A DNA stretch of 64,000 nucleotides from Capniomyces stellatus (GCA_001661515.1 LUVW01000008.1:315232-379231); one strand, 5' to 3'. Shown: positions 46,477 through 61,200, numbered from the stretch's first letter. Notes: generated by a model not told the origin, from the sequence alone. Numbers and translations: made by a program.

Positions 46477-49400
46477 TTTAAACTTTTGCTTTGTTTTTTC
46501 TTGTTCTTTGTTTTTCTTTTTCTGGTGTAGCTTTATACTGTTTAATACAGATTGTGTTCTGTAATAGAGTAGCAATAAACTGTTGGCTTTCCCTTGGTTA
46601 TTTTCTTCTGGATTTTTTCTGTGGCTGATTTCAGATCCTTGCTTTTAACCTACTTGCCATAACACAAATGTACATTAACTGTTGTGGTTGGTATTTGCGC
46701 TTATTCGCATGCATACACGTATAAATCCTCGCTTGTGTGTATAGCTTTCAATCAATGTTGTATTTGGCGTTTTATGATTAGCTGAGACATATACTCCCAA
46801 ACCCTACAAGGTTCTTTAAAAATAAAGTGCTGGGTCTATTCTTTGTATGTATACTTGACTATCTCAACCGTGCTCCAAGCTAGCAAGTCATGTAGCCTTA
46901 AAGGGCTGCAGAACTGATGAATAATACTACTTAAAGCTAACAACTTTGCAAATTGTACATTATCATTACCAACACTACATTGTCAGCTGCGTTGCTACTG
47001 TAGCTGTAGCTGCCCAAATAGCAATACTATACTGTCATCAAACTGTCACTTTAGTAATATAATTTGTACTTACCTATTCTTACAGTTTTTTTTAGATAGC
47101 TAAATATAAAAAATTGGTTAAAAAAAAGGTAATTTTTAAAATACAAAGGTATATAATTTTAAATTATTTTAAAGAAGGGAAATCTTTAATCCTTAAAAAA
47201 AATCGCCTACATAAATATTCAGCAAAAAAGCTTGAATTTAGCTATTAGGATATTTTACTTTTAATAATTTTGGGATTGGAATTGGAATTAAAATTAAACT
47301 ATAAATTGAATATATGAATTTGTAAATGGATTTGAAATTGTAATTGAAAATCAACGAAAATAGTTGGAAAAAAAATTCATAAACCTCAAGTAAATTAAAT
47401 GAAAATAACAAGTAAAAAAAACACTTCCATATAACAAGGGAAAAAAAGGCAAGTGTTTGTTGCTAAATTCAATTGACCAGAGCCATAAACAGTTAATTAT
47501 CCCAGCAAGTATTCAGCCAAACCAAAATCACAACCATTAGTTGCTCTGGCTTATACCCCATACCATTTAGCTCTAGCTAAACGTGCAACTGTGTTGTTCT
47601 ACTCGGGCCTAGGTCTATCTCTAGCCTTGATCATAGTGCTACTAATTCTATACTTGTGTCTAGTTTCCACTTAATTTGCTTGGCTAATCAACCTGATACT
47701 AGTGCCTCAGATTAAAACATGCTATACTTTAAACACTATAAAACCAACATTGCAGTATATCATTTTGAAGTGATCCCCTCCCCCCGCAAATATATTAATT
47801 AATTTATGAGCTTTAGTTTTAGGATTTGGCGGGGGCTAAATTATTCCAACTTTCTTGCAGTAGATTATATAATATAAGATATTCCAACTTGAATAAGCTT
47901 TAGGTAAAATTAAAATTAAAAAAACACGCGCCAATTAGCAATCCCCAAGCTTCCTGTGGCGTAGTTATTGGGTATGTTCGTCTTGTTTATTTGTGTAGCT
48001 TATTGTTTATGACTAGTGATTTAAGTGAATTTAGTGTGTATAGGGCGTGTTTGTATAAAGTTGATCATTTCGCTCCTGTTTATGTATATTTTTAATGCAT
48101 TTGTTTGTCAACGCCATTGGGTTACAAAGATCTGGATTGCAAATAATACAGTTTGCTTAAAGTCGACTAGGCTATCTAGATTGATTTTTATGCTTTGCAC
48201 CAGTAGATACAGAACATACATAATATCCTGACTAATTCGATTCAGTATTACTGCCAACTTAAAGCTAGCCTTGCACATAACTACAGCATACCTTAGAACC
48301 CTTATTTTCAATTCAATTCATCAGTAAACTGTTTCTACAAACTTTGGAATACTTTGGTCTAGGTAGTTGACCCATTTGCATTTTTATCAAGTGCTATAAG
48401 ACTTTAAGGCAACATAATGTTTGCGCCTGCCTCGTTGTTCCATGTAACATTTACTCCAAACACATTGAAAACGAAAATAAATTTCAATAAAAAAAAGTAA
48501 AAACAATAATAAGCAAAAAGGAAAATGAAATATGAACTTTTGCCTTTAAACAGATTGGTGTATGTGTGCGTTTTTTTTATTATTCGATTTGCTATTTTTA
48601 GCCTTGTTCAAATCAAGCTTTAAATTAAATTGTGTTTATTACAAATACATTTTAGCCCTATCAGGTCTCGATTTATAAATTAAAATTAAAAATAAACCCT
48701 AAACCCTTTTATTATTTATCTAGCTCTTGTTGTAAGACATCTCCTTCATAGGTTCTGTGTTCAGATGCTTGGGCCTTTTTGGTTGTTATACGTATGCTAG
48801 ATTGACTCACCTTTTTTTTTTTTTTACTCCAAGCTAAAACCCTGACTTTGCAATGGAAAACTATCTTTTTAAACTCCCCTCTTTTTTTGATATTCAGCTA
48901 TTGGCTTGGTTTGTACTTTAAAACTGCTGTATATAGTTGGGAACAAGGTTTTTTTTTCAGGCTTGCATAGAACTATTCACAGTTTTGGCATTTGTTGAAA
49001 GAAAAGTCACTGCTCTCTTTTTTATTTATTGACGAAATTGGTACTGCTCTTAACTCAAAATGATTTTCAATAAAAGTACTAAAAATAAAAATAAACACTT
49101 TGCAATAGCTATTTTTTTAAACTAAATAAAAAAAACGTGTAATTTTAGTATGCAAAGGAAAATACAAAACTAGCAGCTATTGATATCAACCCATCAATTG
49201 AAATGAATCAAGTGCTTTTGATCTGAGTAATCAGTAATAATAACAAATTGATCTAAACTCTATAGCTCTGCTATGGTAAAACTTCTGAGGCTTATTTTTC
49301 AGTCAGCTACATCCCAGGACATACCTTGCTAACAGTTTGGCCAATGCTTAGAGATAGCCAAGAAAAATGCCCCTGATTCTGCTTCTTAGCTAGGTGTACT

Positions 49401-50066
49401 CAGATACCAATGCGTTATTGGCATACAGCACACAGCATTGTACATTTTATTATATCGCTGTGTCACTATTTTATTGTGTCACTATGTCATTGTGTCGCTA
49501 TGTTATCGTGTCGCCATGTCACTGTGTTGTTGTGTTGTTGTGTTGTTGTGTTGTTGTATTGTTGTGAATATTAGCTTTACGCCTGGGTGGTATTACTTTT
49601 AAGCAGTGTCGCGAATCAAGCTTGGTTTTACCCAGGCAACCAGTAAATGGATATGACAAGTAGATCATAAACATTAAATTAATAAACTACAAGTCAAATA
49701 CGTTTTGCCAAGAATTTTAGTCCAAAATCCTAATTACTAGTAATTTTGGGTTAACTACACTTGCCTGCACATTGGCTTTTGAAAAGATGCGAGTTTGAAA
49801 TAATTGACCAATGTCAAATCACATGTCGCTTTTATGCGCTATTTAACAATTTAAGCTTGAGGCTAAATGAAATAAACAATAATAGCAAAATTAAATTCTA
49901 AATACTAAATACTAGAAAGTAAAAGCAGAAAAATTGTAAAAGGAAAAAAGAAGCAAAAACTTTAGGTTTTCAGAAATTCAGCAAATCGTAATCAGCTTGG
50001 CCCATTAAATTAGAAATCAAACACGAGAATTACAACTAAAGAAAGTATACACAACACTGAGCAGCG
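46477..50066. other. Long intergenic region upstream of VTI1 and G-alpha
   Basis: This is a 3.6-kb divergent AT-rich region with many A/T runs and a degenerate repeat at 49456-49565. It should hold the promoters of both flanking genes. Donor-like GTAAGT on the minus strand near 47070 has no coding sequence attached. No gene is supported. Confidence 0.5.
49456..49565. repeat. Degenerate TGTGTCRCTA minisatellite grading into (TGTTG)n
   Basis: About six loose copies of a roughly 10-bp unit (TGTGTCACTA, TGTGTCGCTA, TGTCACTG and similar) pass directly into about six copies of the pentamer TGTTG. It lies about 500 bp upstream of VTI1. Confidence 0.85.
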
Positions 50067-51754
50067 ATGGAATCAGATTCTTTATTCAAACATCACAAGT
50101 CAGAATGCAATAACTTAATAACAAACATCAGATACAAGCTCGAGACTGCTCAGTCAGATATGAGTCATGGTAAGCCATAATTCTCATTGTCACATTTAAA
50201 TATTGTTTATTGCGGGTCATAGTTTGAGACTTGCGCTGTAGACTAATACCAAATTAATTATCCTAAATTTTAGTTCAAAGCCGTACCGTTGTCAAAGAAA
50301 TCAAAGCAGAGATCGAGGAAGCGCAAGAGCTGGTAAGTATGTGTTGTATTAGTGTGTTTTTTTTCCGAATAAGAGTGCATTGGTGGTGGAGATGGGGGGA
50401 GGAGGGGAATTTAAAACATTCAGGTTTGCAACTTTCAAAAATATAAATACACAAGCTAATTGCTGGATGGGACTATTTAAGGTTGAGCAATTAGAGATGG
50501 AAGTATACGAAATGAAGGGTGCCACGAAAAACAGAGCCATGTCTGACATTAAAGGAATTAAATTACAACTTGATGAATTGAGAGGCGAACTGGTAAGCTT
50601 TTGTTTCGGTCAAGCAAATGAGCTTTGGGGCTGGAATTGGTATATATAATTTTATTGGTATAGAATTTGACATATTTTGGAACAAAACGAAGATCTGGAG
50701 ATATTTTTATCAAAGGCTAAAGTCGAAAGAGCGATCTATTCTTGTATAATAAAACAAAACAAAATTTATGTTGCTTATTTGTAAACAGAAAGATGTTGCT
50801 TCAGGCGACGGAAGCCTAAGCAGAAACAGGGAAGAGTTGTTGGGAGGTTACTCAAGCAACCAGCAAGGAGACTTTGGAGATGATTATGGATCCGAACAAC
50901 GGTCAACTCTTCTTTCAGGAACAGAACGCCTACAAAAAAGCAGTTATAGACTGCAAGAGAGTCACCGAGTTGCAATAGAAACAGGTATGTACATTTTATG
51001 GGTTTATGTGTATGTATGCTATTTTGTTTTATTTTTTTACTTGGCCTTGTATATATGTATACGTATGATTGGAATGGTCTTGCGAGTTTAGTTCAAGATG
51101 CCATACTAGCATGGACATAAAGATAAAGTTGCAGTATGTTGCTGATTGTTGGTGCTTTGTGTGTATGTTTATTTATCGATGGCCAACGTAGAGACCGTTG
51201 GCGCGAGTATTCTAAACGACTTGAGGATGCAAAGAGAACAGGTTCTTAACACCAGAAATACGGTAAGTACTGCTTTATTGATTGGTTGATGTGCAAGAAC
51301 TCTGATCACACATATTTACCCGCCTATTTTACTATTGAGAACAAAATCAACCTACCAACATACAACTACTAACAATTGGTATGTGTGTAGCTATTACAAG
51401 CCGACTCTGCTATAGAAAGCTCCCAGCGTACGTTAAAGACTATGATGCGGCGGTAAGTATACATACCTTTGAATGTAGTTATTAAGTAGTAATTGATGTA
51501 AATACGTGTTGGACCAGTTAGCTTTTTTTGCTTTTGCTTTTGCTTTTTTTTTCAAAAACAAAAAGTAAAGACAACAAAAAAAAAAGGTTGAGATTAATCT
51601 TAAATTGTTGATACCAACTCTGTACTTAACTATTAGCCTTTTTTGGTGAAACGTGATCTGTAGGCTAGCGGCGAACAGAAACATGATGTATATTATTTTC
51701 TTTGTTGCCGTCTTGCTGATTTTACTGATTCTTTATGTAAAAATAACTCGATAG
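50067..51754 (+). CDS. VTI1: VTI1, Qb-SNARE of Golgi/endosomal transport
   Basis: Seven exons join in frame to 230 residues: 50067-50169, 50274-50332, 50482-50592, 50789-50984, 51192-51262, 51391-51452 and 51664-51754. Donors are GTAAGT-like or GTATGT; most acceptors are TAG. Exons 1-3 encode an N-terminal helical domain. Exon 4 ends with TERLQKSSYRLQESHRVAIE, the start of the Vti1 SNARE motif. Exons 5 and 6 continue with LNDLRMQREQVLNTRN and ESSQRTLKTMMRR. Exon 7 encodes the C-terminal membrane anchor (MMYIIFFVAVLLILLILYV) ending KITR. Vti1 pairs with several syntaxins in traffic to endosomes and vacuole and in retrograde Golgi transport. Its length matches yeast Vti1 (217). Confidence 0.93.
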
Positions 51755-52777
51755 AAAGGAAGAATAAACCCCTTTTTAATTACTTGTATAATTTTTTTCC
51801 TTTATTAAATACTCGTTTTTTGATCTTTTCGATTTCTTTAATCTTTTTAAAATACCATTATTTCAATACAATTCATCCACAGGGCTGAGTTTAAGATCTG
51901 TGGTCTACCAATACAGCTTACCAATCTTCTCTCTATTAAACGCATAACACTGCTAGAGATTACATTGTGTTTAAACTGTGCCACTGAAAAGTAACACATG
52001 CACAAATGTCAACGACCATCAGTTTTTGGTTGCAATAAGGTGTTTTTGTGATTGCCTCAGCTATTTAGGGCTGGCAAGAAACATAGTAAAGTTTGTGTAA
52101 ACTAGACTATTGAAGTTTAAACGGCTATTGCAATGGTAGTAAAACGGTATAAGTGTATGATGTTTTATATTTGCTCTAACTTTGTTTTCCAAATAAAAGA
52201 GAGAAAAAAAAAGGTAATCAAAGATCATTGATTTACTAATAGTGTACAAAAATTGACATCGTTTTTGCAAAGATTCTGCAAAAAGATGCACAGAAAAAGC
52301 TGCAAGTGGAGATTAAAAAAATCAAGTCGAAAATAGCAACAAAATAACGATGTAGAGAAAAAAAAGCCAATAAAAATTCAGTGGGAAATGACCACCAGTA
52401 AAAGATTAAATGTGAAAAGAAAAAAAAAACCAAATTACTTCGATACCAACTCTAAAACACTTACTTTCTGGTGTTTGTTTTTATTGTTTTTATTGTTTGC
52501 TTTCTTACGTTTTAAATCGAGCATTTTAACTGAATATACAGATTTGATTACCTTCTGTTTAATAAGGCATAAAAGTAAAAAGAACAAGCTACTTATTTAC
52601 AAAATCAATAATCCAAACAGATTTTTTTATTGGACAAATCTTTGATAGTCTTTAAATTTTATTTTCAGTTCCAAAACATAAGATAAGGTAGAATTAAGCT
52701 TGGTTCAGTGTCGACGGGTTCTAGAACGAAAACTTTTTTTTAAGGAAAACGAGAAATAAACGATATTCGAGCACAAA
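51755..52777. other. Intergenic region between VTI1 and DBP5
   Basis: This 1-kb AT-rich spacer lies between two genes on the same strand and holds the VTI1 3' end and the DBP5 promoter. Short open frames at 52061-52645 have no recognisable motif. Confidence 0.5.
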
Positions 52778-54942
52778 ATGGCTGAGGAGAAGAAACAATT
52801 CGGAGGATTTAGTTTAATCTTGGATGAGGATGAAGTTAGTAAGTAACGTTTGCAATGCCCGAATTATAAATTTAAAAGTTCTTGTTTAAATAGCACATGG
52901 GGTTGATGGATGTAAAAGATTGGATTGGATGAACAACTGAATTTATCAAATAATGGAGTAGGAAAGGTAGAAGGCGAAACTACAAAAGGGTTTGTCGAGG
53001 CAGAGGCAGAGGCAGAGGCAGAGGTTGAGGTTGAGGTTAAGCTAGCAGATTTCCAGGGAGATCCAAATTCGCCGTTGTATTCAGCAAAGACCTTTGAGGA
53101 ACTGGGATTGTAAATAATAATAAAGCTTGTCATATTTTAATAAAAACGAATTGCAATAATGCCAAATTCCAGTTTTTAAAGTATAAATGTAAATCGGAAA
53201 TTATGATGTAGCCAACTAAATATTGTAACATGCTGATAGGCACAAGGATCTGCTGAAAGGAATCTATGATATGAAGTTCACCAAGCCTTCAAAGATTCAG
53301 GAAAGAGCACTACCTTTGCTGCTTGACAATCCGTAAGTGCCGATAAATAAAAAAGCGGCTCGCTTTAAAGCGGTTACTGTATTAGACAAATATACAATAT
53401 CATCTATATATGTAGATGTAGATTTAGTTTTAGTTGTGCTCATATGTGTTCTTGTATTTGTACTTGTACTTGTATTTTTATTTGGTAGACCAAAAAATAT
53501 GATAGGGCAGTCACAATCTGGGACAGGAAAAACGGCAGCATTTGTTTTGACAATGCTGAGCAGAATCGACTATACATTTAATGCGCCTCAGGTAAGAGCA
53601 CGGATGAGTAACTAATGTTATTTAAAACTCAAGTGTACACGTAAAAGATGTGTTAGAGTTCTAAGCCTTGGATTTGTAATGTACTGAGATGACAATGTTG
53701 TGTAAATTTTTTTTTAAAAATAAAAATAGGCAATCTGTTTAGGGCCTTCAAGAGAGCTGGTTAGGCAGATAATGGATGTTGTAACACAGATGGGTAAATA
53801 CACACCATTGAAGTCTTTCTCGGCCATCAAAGATGGAGGAGAGTCGGGGGAAAGAATTGATTCGCATTTGATAGTAGGAACACCAGGAACAGTGACAAGT
53901 CTGATTAGAAAGCGGATGTTGGCTATTGATAGAATCAAGATCTTTGTTCTTGATGAGGCCGACAATATGCTTGACCAGCAAGGGCTTGGCGACCAAAGTT
54001 TGAGAATTAGAAAGTAAGAATATGATGTATATATAGGTGGTATTGTATTTTTAAACTTGATAAAGGTTGATCAAGAAATGAGGTTGGATTGTATCGAGTA
54101 GATTTGGATTGTATATAGTAGATTTGAGTTGAAAAGAAAATGGGTTAAAAGCACATGAAAAAAAGATATAAAGATGAAAATGGATTTGGATTTGGTTAGA
54201 GATGATAAGAATAAACAATAGATAAAAGTGGCAACTAAACAAGAAAATTGGATGTTTGTGTGGTTTCTTACATAGCTTGATGCCGAAGGGGTGTCAAATC
54301 GTGTTATTTTCAGCAACATTCCCAGACCAAGTGAAGGCGTTTGGAGCCAAGTTTGCACCAAGGGCAAACGAGATAAGTTTGAAGGCGGAGGAGTTGACGG
54401 TGGAGGGAATCAAGCAGTTTTATATGGATTGCCGGGACGAGGAGCACAAATTTGAAGTGCTGGTGGCGCTGTACTCATTGCTTACGATTGGGCAAAGCAT
54501 AATATTTGTGAGGAAGCGAGATACGGCGGACAGGATAGCGCGAAAGATGACGAATGAGGGCCACAAGGTAGTTTCGTTGCACGGGAAGCTTGACAGCTTT
54601 GAGAGAGACACTGTTATGGACGATTTCCGGTCAGGGAAAACAAAGGTGTTGATAACAACAAATGTGATTGCGAGAGGGATAGATATTTTGCAGGTAAACA
54701 TGGTGGTGAATTATGACATTCCGCTTGACGGAGACCATCGACCAGACCCAGAGACTTACTTGCATCGAATTGGGCGAACGGGCCGGTTTGGGCGTACAGG
54801 GGTGAGCATTAACTTTGTCAGCGACCAGAAGAGTTTTGCCGAGATGAAGGCGATTCAGGACTACTTTGCCTGCAACATAGTCAAGGTTCCTACTGAGGAT
54901 TGGGAGGAAGTTGAAAAGATCTTGAAAAAGGCCGTCAAATAG
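52778..54942 (+). CDS. DBP5: DBP5, DEAD-box helicase of mRNA export
   Basis: Six exons sum to 1395 nt and encode 464 residues: 52778-52834, about 52919-53109, 53240-53332, 53489-53591, 53730-54013 and 54276-54942. The order of motifs is [13 protein letters not shown] (Q motif), SGTGKTA (I), PSREL (Ia), GTPGT, DEAD (II), SAT (III), [16 protein letters not shown] and [11 protein letters not shown] (VI). NVIARGIDI and the C-terminal [14 protein letters not shown] fit Dbp5/DDX19. The helicase remodels mRNPs at the cytoplasmic face of the nuclear pore with Gle1. The first intron is the weakest call: donor GTTAGT and acceptor AAAAG are the only pair I found that keep the frame. Exon 2 carries a short Glu-Ala/Glu-Val repeat. 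Confidence 0.93.
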
Positions 54943-55286
54943 GTGATGCTGTTATTGCAATGTTTTTTGGCCCGAATTTGATGACTCGACACTTTTTTAC
55001 CTACTATTGCTGTTTTTATTCATTAATTCATTTATTCACTTTTATTTTTGTTACTTGCCACTTGTTGCCTTTTTTTTTTTTATTTTATTTTGCTAAAAAT
55101 AAATACAAGCAACCAAGAGTAAGGGGAGGGGAGGGGTAAACTGTGCTTTACTGCAATTTTTGTTTTATTGAAACTTAATGAATATTATCGAACGGTCAAA
55201 ACAAATAAATGGCCGTTTTAAAGGAATAAAGTAAACCGGCAAGTATAAAATAGAATATAAAAAAATATCCAAGTTAAATAAACATA
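54943..55286. other. Convergent intergenic region
   Basis: This stretch holds T- and A-rich tracts between the 3' ends of DBP5 and the Munc13-like gene. No gene is seen. Confidence 0.6.
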
Positions 55287-58200
55287 TTAAAGTGGGTTTT
55301 TGGCAACCCATTGTAGCTGGCTAACTCTGATATCAAGCTGGGATTGTACAAATTCAAGTGCAATTTTATCGCCGCGGAGTCTTAGGAGGCGAAGGATCAA
55401 ATCCGACTTGATTGATGCCATCCGGTTGTTTCTGTTGAGTTCATTGAAGATTTCAAGAGTTTGTTTGTTGTCGTAGTGGCTGCTAGTTTCGCTTTTGTTG
55501 TCAAGCGAAAAGCCTAATTGGGACCTTCTGGGGCTTGTAAATGGCTGCATCTGCGACTGTGTTGATTTTTGCTGAGTTATCGCACCTCTTGTCGATTCAA
55601 AATTTAGAGTTTCAATGTTATAGTGGTTGTAGCTTTGCTGGTTGGCTGTTTTACCTGTTCCCATGACTCTGAAGGTTCTAATTGGTTTTATTGTAGCTGT
55701 GTTGGATAAAATCCTGTTCAATGAATCTATTGCGTTTTTTGAATGCGTCTCTGAGGCGTTGTTTTGGATGCTCACTTTGCTTGTAACACTCAAAAACAAC
55801 GGTTTTGGACTGGAAATGTTTCCATGCTCGTATTTCACATCTCCTGACTTTCCATTTGACCTACTTTCGCCTCCATAACCATATGGGATCGGGTTTTTGC
55901 TGTTGTTGGTATTGGTATTGGTATTGGTATTGGTATTGGTATTGGTATTGGAATTGGAGTTCATGTCTATGTCCACGTTTTGACTCAACCTGCTCTTTCT
56001 TTTGATTTTAAACCTATTTCTAGCTGATTTGGACTCCGAGCTGCCATCCAAATTCTCGTTTGAGTTCTGGTTCGAGTTAAAGTTTGAATGTGGAATTAAG
56101 CCTGGACTCGGGCTCCGGTCTGAGCCTTGTTTTAGTCTATAGCTGTTCACGTCGCTATAGCTAACTTGGTTGCTGACTCCATCACTGTTTAATATGCTTT
56201 GACTGCTAAGCTTTCTGCCGCTCGACATCCCCAAGAACGCGCTCAGTCGGTTAACAAAGTTTCCTGTGCTCTTGATGCTGCTCTTCATGCTGGAAATCGA
56301 CTTCCGGCTCGGGACAAACACACTAAACACTGACTGCGACGAGCTATTGCCGTGCGTCTGCTTAAAACCAGGCTTTATAAACTCATCCACACTCAAATTG
56401 GAGCTTACAGCCTGGATCGCTGACTCTGACTGGTTTCTTTGCTCATAGCATCCAGGCGATTTTAGCATATTTTGACCTATATTTATCCTCAATCCCACTG
56501 TATCACCAGTACCAACACCAGATTTCGATCGCTGCCTTGCACCTGGTCTTGATGTTGACCTTTTGTCATTTAACATACCAATCCCAATTCCAATTCCTGT
56601 GTTACTTCCGCTTCCAATTCCAATTTCAGTAGAAGAAGATTGGAAGTTTGGTACCAGCAATGACGACGATGGGTTAAACGTCAGGTGATTTGAGACCCCT
56701 GTTATGTTTTTTTTGTGCTTTGGTTTGATTTGCTGGACCTGTCTATGATTTGAAGCTTGTAGGGAGTTTCTATGCTTGCTGTTTTTGGAATCAAGCCGAG
56801 TCTGAGGTTGTGTCTTGTTTTGGGTCTGGTGTTGCGTCTGAGGCTGAGGTTGAGGCTCATCGGTAAAGAAAAGAGCAGCGATCTTTTCAGGATCGTCTGA
56901 CTCGCCGAATCCAGACAGCCCAAATACATTATCGTTTGCAGCTTCCTTGACCGAGTCCATATACTCATCCATTAGTTCCTGGGTGGATTTGTAGTAAACA
57001 GACCTAATGTAAACTAGGTCGAGGTACCTCTGATTCTCCAAAAGCGCCACAGGAATCCCATCGGCATCATCGCCACCGTTCAGGAACCATTTAAAGAAAC
57101 TGATCGAGTTGAACAGGGCATCGATGTCGGACTCGGAAAGCAGCCTTGCTATCCCAGTGTTGGATCCCCGTAGCCGTGGCAGCAGCAGATCTTCAAACGC
57201 ATGCAGAATCTCGGACCATAGCTGCAGGATAACGCCGTTCGCCACCTCCTCGTACAGGTACGTGTACAAGATGTGCAGATTTTTCTCCAAATAGTCAACA
57301 ACCGGCAGCAGCCCCTCCTCCCACCCCTGGTGGTGCATCCTGAACGAAACAGCCTTCTTCACTCCGCCCTTAAAAAACGAAACAGACCGGCTCACCAGTC
57401 CAGACTGCAGATTGTTGAAAAACGAAAACCCGCCTGTGTACAGGCTGCCCGGGCTACCATTGTCCTTTGACGTTTTGTTCTTGTACCGGGACGGGTTTTG
57501 GGCTCCGAAAGCATCGCTGCTGCCGTTCGAGTTTTGAGCGTTTCCAGGCAGACTGTGGTCGGTTTGGCTGCTGTTTGGATCTGGCGCACCCTTGTTGTAC
57601 TGCTGTCTTGACTTGACGTATGTGTGTAGCAGGTGTGATCGAATTGAAACAGACGACTTTTCAACCAGACGGCGCTGCAGGTCAGTTTGCGTGTGGCTGA
57701 GGGTGCGGAGCATGCGACCAAAGTAAAACTCCATGTCATCAACGTGGCAGTCAATGCCGATTCTTAACAACAACTCACCGCAGGGCTCCAAGTCAACAAT
57801 GATGTCAAGCGACCGGTCTTTTTGGTTGAGAATCGAGTTGGACAAAAAGAAAAAGCCTCGGCCATGGATTTTCTCAACCGCACCCAGACTCTTTGGCCCG
57901 TCCCTAGTGCAGATCCGGACCTCGACTGGGTACTTGATAAAGTTGTGTTTCTTGTCGCGGACAAAGGTCGTAAACAGCGGATGTGGCTCGATGTCAAAAA
58001 TCTCGTCCCACCTTGGATTCATTGCGTTTACCGGGACCTTGCGTGTTTTGCCAACCGTGATGTTGCGAACGTTACCCTGTTCATCTTTGCACGGCATCAG
58101 CAGCCGCACATACGACTGGGCCTTGGAGTCAATAGACGCATCGCTGCTGTTTTTGTACACCTCCACATTGTCCGCATGTACCACCTTGACCGAGTACAAG

Positions 58201-61200
58201 TACCTAACGTCGCTCTTTTCAAGCGAGTTGAGCGATGGCCTTGAACTCCCCCCCAGCAACGCTGCCACTTGGGCTATCTTCAGCTTGGCCGCCATCTCCT
58301 GCATCTGCTGAAACGCAACAAAAATATTGTTTAGCTTTACGCACGAGTCAAGCCCAAAGTGAACCGTTCCCTCCAAGCCAAACTTGTCCTGGCTGTTGCC
58401 GCGGATAAACTTAAACCCAAGCCTATTGGTCTGCGTCTGCTCCTGGCTCGCGTGCTTACCCCTTTCCAACATCCCCATGTCGTTGATCTGCGCGTCTCTG
58501 ATCTGGATATCCAGGAACTGCTGCTCAATCGCTGCTGCGTACTGCTCAAACGACATGCTTGCTATTTTGCAGAACCGGTTCAGGAATAGCGCATACTTCT
58601 CCACACTTGGCCACTTTACGGTCTGGACCACCGGAATCTGCTGCGAAAAGCACGTTACCAGGTCCGTTACCGATGACGTGTGTTTTGAGCTCCCTGAAAA
58701 GTCCACCATCTTGTCCATAAGCAACGCGTTACGCATCCACCCCGGTGTCTCCCTTTCCAGCACCACAAGCCACTTGTCTATGCTTTGCTGCAACCACTTG
58801 TCTACATCCTTCTCTGCGTCAATGTCGTACAGGTGGTGATTACATATGTCGCTCAGCCGCTTCAGCTTCGCATACATCTTCAGCTCCACCTCAATACTTT
58901 CGCTCCCGTAGTCATACCCGTTTGTCTCCACCATTGAATTCAGCTCCTTCATAAATGACTTCATCAGCAGGCGTACCAAGATCCCTGCTACGTCATGCTG
59001 CAGGTACGCTCGCTCCTGGTACTTTCTGGGGAAATACTCTATATAAATATTGTAAATACTCTCAACCTGTGCCGCCAACTCTATAAACACCTCTATGTTT
59101 AACTGCGTAGCCCCCAGATTCACCAACGCTATTTCTCTGAGCTTTGCGTAGCTATACTCCGTTGCTGACTCCAACAGCCCCTCCATTTCCTGCCGCTCAG
59201 TCTCCATGTACTCCTCGTACTCTGACTTGGACCTTGCCGTAAACGTTGTCACGTCATACGAGTCTGAAAATTCGTTCAGGTCAGGCCCAATCCTTTGAAT
59301 GCATTTGAATATCCTTGATATGTTTGTCAAGTCGTCCCGCTGCACATTGTGGATCGCCTCAATACATTCTTCTAGCCACGAACCTGCACGGAGCTCAATC
59401 GCCTTGCTCACATTTCCCAAGTATGTTTGGAACGCCAATGGCCAGTTTGCCAGCTTGATCAGCCCGCGCATCTGCTCCACCTTTCCAAACGCGTCAAACA
59501 GGTATATAATCGACAGGTTCTCGTTTATCCACATGTCCTTGGTTATGTCAAGCATACACGTTGCCTGGAACCCTCCCCCAATTCTCCACACCAACGCACA
59601 CTGCTTCAGCAACCGGTCTGCCATTCTTGATATTCTATAGTTGGTGTCTGGCCTATTCTTGTATGACTCCACCACATCTGTGTGGAACGCAACCCTTGTT
59701 AGGTTCCTGTAGTGCCCCATCCTGCTCTCTGGAATAAATATAAACTGCGTCTTTGCCTTGAACATCGTCTCCGTCTCCGTCTCCGTCACCGGCCGCCCCG
59801 CTATATACCCTTTGTTCGCCATCGCCTCACGTCGCCGGTGGAGATCCAGCAGCTGATCCAGCGACACCAACTCACGTTGCTTCCACTGGCTGTAAGCATC
59901 CTCAGACGAAAACGACGCCATCCCTCCCTCCAAGCTCATATTCCTCTTAGCCAGATCAAAGCATTTTTGCAAATCACTCCGCAGCACATCCTCTGTGCAA
60001 AACGGCTTTATGTTGTCCAGCACCGACTTTTGCTTTGCTGACGAAATATCAAACGCATACCTGACCCACCCTGACACTGTGTTCTTTTTTGTCTTGGCTC
60101 CAAACAGCCCAATGTAATACTTCATCCCACTGTCGTCACTCCCACTTGAGTATCCTCTTCTGTGGCCCAAGGACGACCTGATATTTCCGCCGTTTCCCCC
60201 TACATACTCTCTATTTATCCTGTTTATCTTCATCATTACCCCTTGCTTCAGTATGTTTTCAAGCTCCACATAAATCGCATCCGCTGCTTTACTCTTGACC
60301 TTCATGCTCTGTATCACCGACATCATCAGCTCTATTGTTCCTCTGATCTGCTGCTCGTTCACCACCATTGTGCTGTTTCCATTCACAACCCCTTGCTTCA
60401 CTACTTTGGCGTTTGTTATCCTTGATATCATTCTTAGCAAGTCGTCCAAACTCCCGTACTCGGCCAAGTTTTCGGCATATCCCACCCCACACAACACGCC
60501 GTATATCTCCAAGTAGCATGACCTCGTCAACAAGTGCACCATATTGTCCTTCGTCACTGCCATCAGCTTGTCTCTTATCGCCAATATCACGCCCTTGTCC
60601 AGCGATACTCCTCGCTTGTTGAATTTGTTCAAGCTCTTCAGCCCATAGTTGTTTTCTGCCTCATATTCTTGGTTTGACGCTCGCATAATCACCCCGCCTT
60701 CTCCTATCACATCTGCATAGTCCAGTGACACCGCTGTAACCGACAAAGCCTCCCCCTCTTTGCTCTCCACTTTCCCTACACCACTCGCCCTGCTCTCTGC
60801 CGACGCCTTTTTACCACCGTCGCTCTTTCCAAAAAACTTGGGCGATTTCAACTTGAACAAACCAAAACCCTCTTTTAGACTTTTGCCTATGCCCCCCTCC
60901 TCGCTGAGCTTGCCTGTAGAGTGCTTATCACTAGCGCTTTTCCCCCACTCATTCGACCCTCCACTACCACTCGCATAAGTTGCTCTTTTTAACCCATTAT
61001 TCTTTGACGACGTTTTATGCCCTATTCCAACCCCTGATAGCCTGACCCCCAACGCTGAGAATATGCTATTCTGCCTAGATCTCTCCCCCTTTGAGCTTCC
61101 TGAAACCAAATCCAAGTTGTGCTTGAAGTACTCTGACCCCGGATCGCTTTCAAATCCATTGATACTCTCCGACGGTGTATCGTCCTTGTCCCTCCCTCCC

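Noticed and set aside
52061..52645. Short open frames upstream of DBP5
   Set aside because: They are hydrophobic AT-rich translations on both strands, without splice signals or motifs.
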